Below are positions 18,250 to 26,780 of a stretch of 64,000 bases of DNA, piece by piece. The translations under genes were made by a program, and so were the position numbers. The stretch is from assembly GCA_963768025.1 (NCBI GenBank), contig CAVYGM010000026.1, positions 310,001 to 374,000 on the forward strand, read 5' to 3'. Position 1 is the stretch's first letter. Each line of letters opens with the position of its first letter. The notes under the pieces were generated by a model. The model made no database searches. It had not been told where the DNA came from and was given only the letters and a program-made list of their open reading frames with translations. This DNA is from CAVYGM01 sp963768025. Lineage in GTDB: Bacteria > Bacteroidota > Bacteroidia > Cytophagales > Spirosomataceae.

Positions 18250-21200
18250 CTACATATTTCGTCGGTATTGCCCGCCCGCCTGGTATAAAACCGACGAAAG
18301 TTGGCCCAGGGTACATACTTTGGTAGCCTCCATCAGGTGCTCGAAAATATTTTTGTTGCGTCAAGGCGGCCTGGGACAATTCCGACAAGGCTATACCCGC
18401 TTTTTCCGAATGGATTTTCTGATAGTTGATTTTTGATTCAACTGCCTGCTTTTTCTCTTCGTCGTTGGCCCGAATTACCTCGCGAGGTTGCACCGTTGGT
18501 GACCCGTCCGGGTCGAGGAAGGTATTGACACCCACAAGGGGAAGGTCGCCGTATGTTTTTTCATCTCGTACTCCATGGATTCTTCCTGAATTTTGCCACG
18601 CTGGTACATTCGTTCCATAGCACCCAATACGCCCCCCCGTTCGTTGATATTCAGAAATTCCTGGTATACAGCTTCTTCCACCAAGGTCGGTAAATTCTTC
18701 CACAATGAAAGATCCCTGCAGCGGATTTTCGTTTTTGGTCAGTCCAAATTCCTGGTTGATAATCAGCTGAATGGCCATCGCCCGCCGTACACTTTCCTCG
18801 GTAGGGGTCGTGATGGCTTCATCGTAGGCATTGGTGTGCAGGGAATTACAGTTGTCATAAATCGCCAGCAGAGCTTGTAAGGTTGTGCGAATATCGTTGA
18901 AAGCAATTTCCTGGGCGTGCAGACTCCGCCCGGAGGTTTGGATGTGGTATTTCAGTTTTTGACTGCGTTCGTTGCCCTTGTATTTGTACCTCATGGCTTT
19001 GGCCCAAATCCGGCGGGCAACCCGGCCCAGCACGGTGTATTCCGGGTCCATGCCATTGGAGAAAAAGAAAGAAAGGTTGGGCGCAAAATCATCAATCGCC
19101 ATGCCCCGTGACAAATAATACTCCACGAAGGTAAATCCGTTGGAAAGCGTAAAGGCCAGCTGAGAGATGGGATTAGCCCCGGCTTCGGCAATGTGATAGC
19201 CGGAAATAGAAACGGAATAAAAGTTCTGGACCCGTTGCTGCACAAAGTACTGCTGAATGTCACCCATCATCCGGAGGGCAAACTCGGTGGAAAAAATACA
19301 GGTATTTTGGGCCTGATCTTCTTTGAGAATATCGGCCTGCACCGTGCCGCGCACGTTCATGAGGGTATCCGCTTTTATTTGTTCATACACCTCCCGTGGC
19401 AACACCTGATCGCCCGGTGGTACCCAGTAGCAGCAGTCCCAGTCCATCGTTGCCCTCAGGCAGGCTCCTACTGGTAGGATATAGCGGGGCCTGATCGCAG
19501 GGCGACAACCAGCCTTCGGCAAGGCCCTTTTCTGCGCCACCATTCTGGTGAATGTACAGTTCACATTGCTGGTCGATGGCCGCATTCAGAAAAAAACCCA
19601 GCAGCATGGGGGCAGGGCCGTTGATGGTCATGGAAACCGAGGTAGCTGGGTGCGCACAGGTTAAAGCCTGAATACAGAATTTTGGCATCGTCGAGCTTGC
19701 ATACGTTGACTCCCGAGTTACCGACCTTACCGTATATGTCGGGTCGGTAGTCCGGATCTTCGCCGTACAGGGTGACCGAGTCGAAGGCGGTGGAAAGCCG
19801 CTTGGCCGGCAGCCCTTTGGACAGGTAATGAAACCGACGGTTGGTGCGATCGGGGCCGCCTTCGCCCGCAAACATCCGGGTCGGGTCTTCACCCTCCCGT
19901 TTCAGGGGAAATACGCCCGCCGTGTAAGGAAATTCGCCGGGTACGTTTTCGGTACAGTTGCCAACGCAGAATATCGCCCCAGTCCTGGTAGGTAGGCAAG
20001 GATACCTTAGGTACCCGCAAATGGGAAAGCGTTTCAACGAATAAGTCTTGCTCGATGGTTTTGCCCCTGACGCTGAATTGGTAGGTTGGTTGCTGGTACC
20101 GGAGCTTCAGCGCCGACCAGTTTTTGATTTTTTCCCTGCTATCAGGCTCCAGCTTCGATTCGACTTCCTGGGCCAATGCTTCCATTTTCGCGGTCAGCTC
20201 CTCATCGCCTAGTTTTTTTCCAAGATCCCGAGCACCAACAAGCCGGTACCATTGACTCGCCAGTTGGCTTTGTTCTTCCGTTGCCAGGGCGTATGTGCGC
20301 GCGTTTTCAACTATTTCGGCCAGGTAGCGAATCCGGTCGGCTGGGATGATGGAGACCAGATCAGGGATTTCTTTGGTTTCAGGTAGCGTTGCACTGATCA
20401 AGTTTTATCTAGGATGAGGGATTCAGAAAATAGGCGGGATTTAAGGAGTTGATACAACTGGTTCACGCCCGCATCATTGAATTGGGACGCCATCGTGCCT
20501 AGGATGGGCAGCGAAGTATCGGACTGCTCCCAAAGCGAGTGGTTGCGGCGGTATTGCTTGCGCACTTCGCGAAGGGCATCCAGTGATCCCCGCTTGTCGA
20601 ATTTGTTGATCGCTATTACATCGGCAAAGTCGAGCATGTCAATTTTTTCCAACTGGGTGGCGGCCCCGTATTCGGCCGTCATCACGTACAGGCTTATATC
20701 GGCATGTTCCGTTATTTCGGTGTCAGATTGTCCAATACCCGATGATTCCAGGAGGATCAAATCGTAGGCAGCCATTTTGCACAAATTGAGCACATCTTTT
20801 ACGTGACGGCTCAAACTGCGGTTGCCACTCCGGGTAGCCAAAGAGCGCATATAGACCCTTCCTTGATGAAATTCCGGATTAAGGAGTTCATTCGAATCCG
20901 ATCTCCAAGGAGCGCCCCGCCGGTTTTGCGTTTGCTCGGATCTACCGAAATGACGGCCAACCTGAGGGCTTTGTATTCCAACAGAAACCGCCGAATCAGT
21001 TCGTCCACTACCGATGATTTACCGGCACCTCCCGTGCCCGTAATACCCAGGACCGGTACCGTTTTGCTGGTGCTACCTGTGGACTCCGCGCTACTAAGGC
21101 TTCCAGTTCGGGGGGGGCATTTTCTGCCACCGTTATCAATCGGGCCAGGGTGCTTTCTTTGGAGGAAGGCCCTGATTCAAAATTTATTTCATCTCGATCA

Positions 21201-21651
21201 TACAGTAGCGGAAAATCACATTGGTGAGCAGATCATTGATCATGCCCTGCAAACCCATACTTCTCCCATCGTCGGGCGAATAAATGCGGGTGATCCCATA
21301 CTGGTGAAGCTCACTGATTTCGTGCGGAAGAATGGTGCCGCCGCCTCCTCCGAAAATCTGGATATGGCCCGCATTTCTTTCCAGGAGTAAATCCCGGACG
21401 TACTTGAAAAACTCAATATGTCCACCCTGGTAGCTGGTAATGGCTATGGCCTGCACATCTTCCTGAATGGCGGTTTCGACGATTTCCTGGGCCGAGCGGT
21501 TGTGGCCCAGGTGAATTACCTCGGCCCCGGAAGCCTGCATTAGCCGACGCATGATGTTAATGGCCGCGTCGTGCCCATCAAACAAGCTACCAGCCGTTAC
21601 GAGGCGGATGGGGTAGGTGGGCTTAAAAGGAGGTACCGTGGAATTGCTCAT
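18250..21651 (-). pseudogene. icmF: Fused isobutyryl-CoA mutase IcmF, full length but with at least ten frame changes
   Basis: Adenosylcobalamin enzyme that interconverts isobutyryl-CoA and n-butyryl-CoA, with a built-in G-protein chaperone. All parts are present in order: N-terminal B12 domain (VTAGSLFDGHDAAINIMRR, IFGGGGGTILPHEI), G domain with Walker A GTGGAGKSS, ESSGIGQSDTEI and NKFD, a linker, then the mutase barrel (LPEGNDGLGLLLLG, FYSVSISGYHIAEAGANP, YHIQTSGRSLHAQEIAFNDI) ending near QAGGQYRRNM at 18250. Frame changes lie near 21190, 21063, 20850, 20405, 19970, 19650, 19540-19410, 18690, 18555 and 18345, in both directions. Residues stay conserved across breaks, so sequence error is likelier than decay. 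Span of about 1133 codons fits the family. Confidence 0.85.
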
Positions 21652-21869
21652 AGGTGTAATCAGAATACAGAGGCCGGCGACAACCGACAGCCTCCTCTAA
21701 GGTAGAACTAGATAGCTGGTAGGACTCAAAGGTACCCAAATTGGGTTATTCCTGGAAATCTATCCTTCCCGATTCAGAATCAAGTATAAAAGTGTATTTT
21801 GAGGAATAAAATTGAAAAGTATGGTACAATTTGTGTATATATTTAGGTAGCTAATTTTAATCCAACCTT

Positions 21870-22532
21870 ATGTCACACATCAATCAGAATCCGAACGAAT
21901 CACACGAAATCGCGAATAACCCTAAAATTAAGCTCCTCAAAAAAAATGCCAAGAAACGTAGTCTCTTAGAGAACCTTGAACAAGACTCCTTGTTCAACGA
22001 TTTGGACGAATTAATGACTTCAGGGAGGGTAGAAGAGGATATTTTGATTGAAAATAAGAATATCCTTCACTTGAAAGGAAAATATGAGCGGTATTGGCTG
22101 GATAAGTCGAAGCACACGATCCACAAGGAAATCCTGGTCATTTTTCCAACCGGGAAAGTAATCATCAAGGCCATAAAGAATATCTACTTTGGCGAGGCCA
22201 GGTACATCCTGAATAGCCTCCTGCAGATCAACATTGACTCCCTAAACGAAGAGGAGGATATGGCCTTGACCATCCTGACCTTCGTAGGACGCCACGACTT
22301 CAATGATATCAATTGCCTACATGCATTTAGTCTGTCGGCTAGCTTTGACAACACCCCAATAAGTAGTTACGAGATTTTGGTTCCTATTACCTCTAAGGAT
22401 GGAAAAGCCATCCCGCAAATATTTGAAGTAGAAAGTACCGAATTTGTCAAATTGAAATTCAGGTACCCCGAGTTGTACAACTGCCTCAATAAAGTAAATT
22501 TTTCTCCCCCACCCAAAGTAGACTGGCATTGA
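21870..22532 (+). CDS. Hypothetical cytoplasmic protein
   Basis: A 220-residue protein, no signal or membrane segment. Lys/Glu-rich N-terminus (NPKIKLLKKNAKKRSLLENL), then mixed alpha/beta sequence (HKEILVIFPTGKVIIKAIKN, LTILTFVGRHDFNDINCLHA, YEILVPITSKDGKAIPQIFE). No family recognised. Divergent from icmF across a 218-base gap. More AT-rich than its neighbours by eye, which may hint at separate origin. Confidence 0.6.
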   Translation: MSHINQNPNESHEIANNPKIKLLKKNAKKRSLLENLEQDSLFNDLDELMTSGRVEEDILIENKNILHLKGKYERYWLDKSKHTIHKEILVIFPTGKVIIKAIKNIYFGEARYILNSLLQINIDSLNEEEDMALTILTFVGRHDFNDINCLHAFSLSASFDNTPISSYEILVPITSKDGKAIPQIFEVESTEFVKLKFRYPELYNCLNKVNFSPPPKVDWH

Positions 22533-22580
22533 AGGCCTTGCTCCTTGGAATTTTTTCCAGGATCTTTTACCTCGCTATTT

Positions 22581-22616
22581 AAAAAAACTCCCCCGCATCT
22601 TCTGATGCGAGGGAGT
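22581..22616 (-). terminator. Rho-independent terminator of the sigma/anti-sigma operon
   Basis: ACTCCCCCGCATC (22587-22599) and GATGCGAGGGAGT (22604-22616) form a hairpin with one mismatch and a TTCT loop. On the minus strand it is followed by seven T (A-run at 22581-22587). Confidence 0.88.
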
Positions 22617-22652
22617 GCCGTTTTCGAATAAGGTAAGGCTGAAAATGTTGCC

Positions 22653-23120
22653 CTATTTCAATCGCTGGATCAGCATTTCGTTAAAGGTACGCTCGGCCTT
22701 GTAAAGTTCTACCAGCTGCTTAGCCGTGATTACCGAAAGAAATTTCGCCTGATATTCTTTTTCCAGCTCCAATTCTTTCTGTTTCAGCTCCTGTACTTCT
22801 TTCAGATTGCTCATCACCTGGTCATCAGTACGTGTTTCACCTTTGGCCGAAATCAACTGTCGAATGGACCGATGGAGATCGCGTTTTTGACGGGAGAATT
22901 CATTATAGATGGGCCAGAAACCGGTCGATTGTTCCGGGGTGAGGTTGAGCCGATTGGTGATAATGGCAATTTTGGCATCCTGAATTTTTCGAATTTCTTC
23001 CTCATTTTTCCGTTGAGCAAACCCATCTGAGTAGGACGCCGTCAGGAGTGTGAGGAGTAATCCGGATATAATCCAGAATTTTGATGTTATTGGTTTCATA
23101 TCAAAGGGTGTTTTGTGCAT
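22653..23120 (-). CDS. Spy/CpxP-like periplasmic protein
   Basis: About 148-155 residues; the start is either ATG 23120 or the more typical ATG 23099 (MKPITSKFWIISG). Signal peptide ends near DGFAQ. The mature part is helical: IAIITNRLNLTPEQSTGFWP, an LTPEQ motif as in Spy/CpxP proteins, then long charged helices (QELKQKELELEKEYQAKFLS). These proteins act as periplasmic chaperones or stress sensors. As third gene after an ECF sigma factor and an anti-sigma-like gene it is likely part of an envelope-stress circuit. Confidence 0.75.
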   Translation of the reverse strand: MHKTPFDMKPITSKFWIISGLLLTLLTASYSDGFAQRKNEEEIRKIQDAKIAIITNRLNLTPEQSTGFWPIYNEFSRQKRDLHRSIRQLISAKGETRTDDQVMSNLKEVQELKQKELELEKEYQAKFLSVITAKQLVELYKAERTFNEMLIQRLK

Positions 23121-23133
23121 TCTATTCTATTTT

Positions 23134-23574
23134 TCAAATGGTTTCTTCCGGGATAATGGAATCGTCAATCTGACTCCGTAAAAATTCTTCGTCCACGCCT
23201 TCCAGGTAATTCAATACGGTGGAATCGGTGGTAAAGGCAGTTTGCACCACATTATTTTCACTCAAATCGTAATAGCTGATATTCTCCTCATCCAGGTATT
23301 CGAGGATCGCCTCGTTGCTCACCTCACTCAGTGGCTCATTGCCCAAGGGTCCTTGCCGTTCGGGAATGGTGAACCAAACCAGCATCAGTATCAGGCTCAG
23401 CGCTCCCGTAAGGGCCATGGACCGCTGCCACGACCAACTCACCAATGGCCTGCGCTGAGGAGCAACTGGTATCCGCGATTGAATAATTGTGGGCAACTCG
23501 TCAAAATAGCGCTCCGGTACCTGAAAGGGTGCCTCCCGTTTTAGTGCTTCCAGGTTTATCGGCTTGTTTTTCAT
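23134..23574 (-). CDS. Anti-sigma-factor-like single-span membrane protein
   Basis: ATG 23574 (MKNKPINLEALKREAPF) gives 146 residues; an upstream in-frame ATG at 23610 is less likely. N-terminal cytosolic part has FQVPERYFDELPTIIQSRI, a motif frequent in Bacteroidota proteins next to ECF sigma genes. One membrane span (MALTGALSLILMLVWFTI), then an acidic periplasmic tail (YLDEENISYYDLSENNVV). Inferred to hold the upstream sigma factor at the membrane. The zinc-binding HxxxCxxC of ZAS-type anti-sigma factors is absent. Confidence 0.7.
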   Translation of the reverse strand: MKNKPINLEALKREAPFQVPERYFDELPTIIQSRIPVAPQRRPLVSWSWQRSMALTGALSLILMLVWFTIPERQGPLGNEPLSEVSNEAILEYLDEENISYYDLSENNVVQTAFTTDSTVLNYLEGVDEEFLRSQIDDSIIPEETI

Positions 23575-23628
23575 GGTTTTGTTTGAATTGTAAACTTGTA
23601 TATAGGACAATTAACCACCCTGCAAAGT

Positions 23629-24171
23629 TTAATCAGTGTTGTTCAAAAAGTCCTCAATTTTCTTACTAGCCCAATGGTAGGAGGCTTTTAACGCTCCGAC
23701 GGATGTACCTGTAATTTCGGAAATATCCTCGTAAGATAATTCTTCGAAGTACTTCATGTTGAAAACTAACCGTTGCTTTTCGGGCAATTTTAGAATTGCT
23801 TTTTGTAGCTTCAATTGAATCTCGTCACCACTTACTAGGGGATCACTTTCCAGTTTTTCGGCCAGTTCACCTTCCACGTCATTGATTGGTACAAAAAATC
23901 GCCTTCTTTTTTTCTTCAAAAAGTTGATGGATTCATTATGGGCAATTCTGAATAGCCAGGTATAAAGCTTGGAATCACCCCGAAAGGTTTCCATGGCCGT
24001 CCATGCCTTTATGAATACATCCTGCGTAATATCATTTGCATCATCATGATCAATTACAATTTTACGCACCATCCAATACACCTTCTGCTGGTACTTTCGC
24101 ACCACTTGATTGAAAGCATTCCTTCGGGTTTCAGGATTTTGGTATAGGGCTAACAGTTCTTCGTCAGACAT
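23629..24171 (-). CDS. RNA polymerase ECF-type sigma-70 factor
   Basis: A 180-residue sigma factor with only regions 2 and 4. Region 2: FNQVVRKYQQKVYWMVRKIV, DHDDANDITQDVFIKAWTAM and TWLFRIAHNESINFLKKKRR. Region 4: LPEKQRLVFNMKYFEELSYE followed by a helix-turn-helix DISEITGTSVGALKASYHWA. First gene of a three-gene operon with the anti-sigma-like and Spy-like genes (gaps 54 and 13 bases). Confidence 0.93.
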   Translation of the reverse strand: MSDEELLALYQNPETRRNAFNQVVRKYQQKVYWMVRKIVIDHDDANDITQDVFIKAWTAMETFRGDSKLYTWLFRIAHNESINFLKKKRRRFFVPINDVEGELAEKLESDPLVSGDEIQLKLQKAILKLPEKQRLVFNMKYFEELSYEDISEITGTSVGALKASYHWASKKIEDFLNNTD

Positions 24172-24310
24172 GCATCTAGGAGTGTCAAGGGTAAGAGCTA
24201 ACTCAGGAGCAAAAGTTTAATCTCTTCCCTGAATTTCTCAAAGTTAATGGATATTGGTTTTGTACAAAAACATCTTGCTGCTAATCCTTTTCCAAAGAAA
24301 TAGACCGTCG

Positions 24311-24353
24311 TAAAAATAAAAAGGGTCGTTCTGTGGAGAAGAGCGACCCTTTT
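24311..24353 (-). terminator. Terminator of the transketolase operon
   Basis: AAAAGGGTCG (24319-24328) pairs with CGACCCTTTT (24344-24353); on the minus strand the hairpin is followed by a T-rich run (24311-24321). Confidence 0.8.
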
Positions 24354-24374
24354 AGAATGTACCAAGTCAAAAAA

Positions 24375-25328
24375 TTACTTTCTACCAATGGCTCGCTTGG
24401 CAGCTGCCACTATATCTTTGGCGGTCAGGCCGTATTTTTCCATCAAATCGGACGGTTTGCCGCTCTCGCCAAAGCTATCGTTTACGGCTACGTATTCCTG
24501 AGGCACCAGCTGGTTTTTTACAAGTACCTGCGCAATGCTATCTCCCAAACCACCGAGTCGGTTGTGCTCCTCCGCCGAAACAGCGCAACCAGTTTTGCTC
24601 ACGGATTTGAGAATCGCCTCCTCATCGAGTGGCTTGATCGTGTGAATGTTGATTATTTCGGCGTCGATTCCCTCTGCTTCCAACATTTCACCCGCTTGGA
24701 TGGCCTCCCATACCAAATGGCCCGTGGCAAAGATGCTTACGTCCTTACCCTCGTTGACCATCCAGGCTTTCCCAATTTCGAATTTCTGATCTGCATCAGT
24801 AAAAATAGGAACAACGGGTCGGCCAAAACGCAGGTACACCGGTCCCTCAAAATCGGCAATGGCAATGGTAGCGGCCTTGGTTTGGTTGTAGTCACAAGGA
24901 TTGATAACGGTCATGCCGGGAAGCATCCGCATCATACCCAGATCTTCGAGAATTTGGTGCGTAGCTCCGTCTTCACCCAAGGTAAGTCCGGCGTGAGAAG
25001 CACATATTTTTACATTTTTGCCCGAATAGGCCACACTCTGCCGGATTTGGTCATATACCCGACCCGTAGCAAAATTGGCGAAGGTAGTTGCGAACGGAAT
25101 TTTTCCCCCAATTGTCAGACCCGCCGAAACGCCGATCATGTTGGCTTCAGAAATTCCGCACTGAATAAATCGATCAGGATTTTCTTTGATGAAGGGTTCG
25201 AGTTTCAGGGACCCAACCAGATCGGCACAAAGGGCTACCACGTTAGGGTTGGTTTTTCCTAACTCATGCATGCCGGCACCAAATCCCGACCGGGTATCTT
25301 TCTTTTCGGTAAAGGTGTATTTTTTCAT
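24375..25328 (-). CDS. Transketolase, C-terminal subunit
   Basis: A 317-residue half of a split transketolase (pentose phosphate pathway). It holds the pyrimidine-binding domain (GMHELGKTNPNVVALCADLV, QCGISEANMIGVSAGLTIGG with the cofactor-activating Glu, FATFANFATGRVYDQIRQSV-type region) and the C-terminal transketolase domain (DVSIFATGHLVWEAIQAGEM, AVSAEEHNRLGGLGDSIAQV). Needs the partner encoded 73 bases upstream for activity. Length is normal for the split type. Confidence 0.93.
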   Translation of the reverse strand: MKKYTFTEKKDTRSGFGAGMHELGKTNPNVVALCADLVGSLKLEPFIKENPDRFIQCGISEANMIGVSAGLTIGGKIPFATTFANFATGRVYDQIRQSVAYSGKNVKICASHAGLTLGEDGATHQILEDLGMMRMLPGMTVINPCDYNQTKAATIAIADFEGPVYLRFGRPVVPIFTDADQKFEIGKAWMVNEGKDVSIFATGHLVWEAIQAGEMLEAEGIDAEIINIHTIKPLDEEAILKSVSKTGCAVSAEEHNRLGGLGDSIAQVLVKNQLVPQEYVAVNDSFGESGKPSDLMEKYGLTAKDIVAAAKRAIGRK

Positions 25329-25401
25329 TATTGGGTACTAATTTGAAATGAGTTTGACATTAGCTTTTTCGGGCAATTGCCCCACCTACAAGAGCATTTA
25401 C

Positions 25402-26259
25402 TTAGTAATCGCCCAAGGTCTCCTCCAACTGCCCAAGGGCATTGGCTAGCTGCTCGTCGTTGGGGGAAACGCCGTGCCATTTGTGACTACCCATCATGAA
25501 ATCCACTCCGTACCCCATTCCGGTTTCGAGCAGAACCATCACCGGCTTGCCGTGACCAGCCTTGCTTTTAGCTTCGGTTAGTCCTTTTACTACCGATGCC
25601 ATATCGTTGCCCTGCTCTATGTGCATCACTTCCCAGCCAAAGGCCTGGTACTTGGCTCCCAGGTCACGGTTGTTCATTACCTTCACGGTTGGGCCGTCAA
25701 TCTGCTGCCCATTCAGGTCAATGAAGGCAATCAGCTTATCTACCTGATGGTGGGGAGCAAAACCGGCCGCTTCCCATACCTGCCCTTCCTGTTGTTCGCC
25801 ATCACCCATGAGACAATAGATCATGTGATCATCCGAGTTGAGGCGTTTGGCCATGGCAGCACCTAGGGCAACCGAAAGCCCCTGCCCGAGTGAACCGGAG
25901 GCAATACGGATACCCGGAAGGTGTTCATGCGTGGTCGGGTGCCCCTGCAAGCGCGAATCAAGTTTGCGGAAGGTAGCCATTTCCGAGGGTTCAAAATAGC
26001 CACGGCGCGCCAACACACTGTACCAAACGGGCGAAATGTGGCCGTTGGAAAGGAAAAATAAGTCTTCACCTGCCCCGTCCATATCAAAAACAGGAGATCC
26101 GTTTTCTTCTTTCAGGCTCATGTGATCGTTGTACAGCGCCACAAAGAGTTCGGTGCAGCCCAATGAACCTCCCGGATGGCCGGATTGGCAGCCATGCACC
26201 ATGCGAAGGATGTCGCGACGAACCTGCGAAGCTATCTGCTCTAATTGTTCAATTTCCAT
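25402..26259 (-). CDS. Transketolase, N-terminal subunit
   Basis: A 285-residue thiamine-diphosphate-binding half of split transketolase. Visible signatures: GCQSGHPGGSLGCTELFVAL, FFLSNGHISPVWYSVLARRG, GSLGQGLSVALGAAMAKRLN and the ThDP motif CLMGDGEQQEGQVWEAAGFA continuing to FIDLNGQQIDG. Together with the downstream gene it transfers two-carbon units between sugar phosphates. Same operon as the C-terminal subunit. Confidence 0.94.
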   Translation of the reverse strand: MEIEQLEQIASQVRRDILRMVHGCQSGHPGGSLGCTELFVALYNDHMSLKEENGSPVFDMDGAGEDLFFLSNGHISPVWYSVLARRGYFEPSEMATFRKLDSRLQGHPTTHEHLPGIRIASGSLGQGLSVALGAAMAKRLNSDDHMIYCLMGDGEQQEGQVWEAAGFAPHHQVDKLIAFIDLNGQQIDGPTVKVMNNRDLGAKYQAFGWEVMHIEQGNDMASVVKGLTEAKSKAGHGKPVMVLLETGMGYGVDFMMGSHKWHGVSPNDEQLANALGQLEETLGDY

Positions 26260-26324
26260 TCTTGTCTGAGAATTGTATGATAAAGAAATTGGTAAAAAAT
26301 AGGAAGGGCCCTTGATCAGAAACC

Positions 26325-26780
26325 CTACGCGTTAGGAACTATTTGTTCGGTGTGATTCCGGGTATCCACCTTGTTGATTATTTCGGATATAATCCCGTTC
26401 TGGTCTATCAGGAAAGTGGTACGGGCAATGCCCATGTAGGTACGTCCGTACATGTTTTTTTCGACCCAAACGCCGTAATCCTCCACAACTTTATGGTCGG
26501 TATCCGACAGGAGGGGGAAGGGGAGGCTGAACTTTTCGATGAATTTTTGGTGGGATTTTTCATCGTCCACACTTACCCCCAGGACCGCGTACCCCTGGGA
26601 AAGCAGCCGTTCGTAATTGTCGCGCAAATCACAGGCTTGCGCCGTGCAGCCTGGGGTGTCGTCTTTGGGGTAAAAATACAAAACTAGTGTTTTGCCACTA
26701 AAATCAGAAAGTGAAATAGGGTGGCCATTTTGATCCTTTGCTGTGAACTCGGGGGCAGGATCGCCAACGTGTAGTGCCAT
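26325..26780 (-). CDS. bcp: Thioredoxin-dependent thiol peroxidase (Bcp/PrxQ type)
   Basis: A 151-residue peroxiredoxin: LVLYFYPKDDTPGCTAQACDL has the peroxidatic Cys45 and resolving Cys50 (CxxxxC) typical of the Bcp group, plus GVSVDDEKSHQKFIEKFSLP and TTFLIDQNGII. It reduces hydrogen and organic peroxides in the cytoplasm. Its ATG shares the base A with the TAA stop of the upstream M23 gene (TAATG), which points to coupled translation. The C-terminus is as short as in the standard family. Confidence 0.95.
   Translation of the reverse strand: MALHVGDPAPEFTAKDQNGHPISLSDFSGKTLVLYFYPKDDTPGCTAQACDLRDNYERLLSQGYAVLGVSVDDEKSHQKFIEKFSLPFPLLSDTDHKVVEDYGVWVEKNMYGRTYMGIARTTFLIDQNGIISEIINKVDTRNHTEQIVPNA

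Noticed and set aside
18250..21651. Old pseudogene of methylmalonyl-CoA mutase
   Set aside because: The fused B12, G-protein and mutase order is that of IcmF, and residues are well conserved in all frames, unlike decayed genes.
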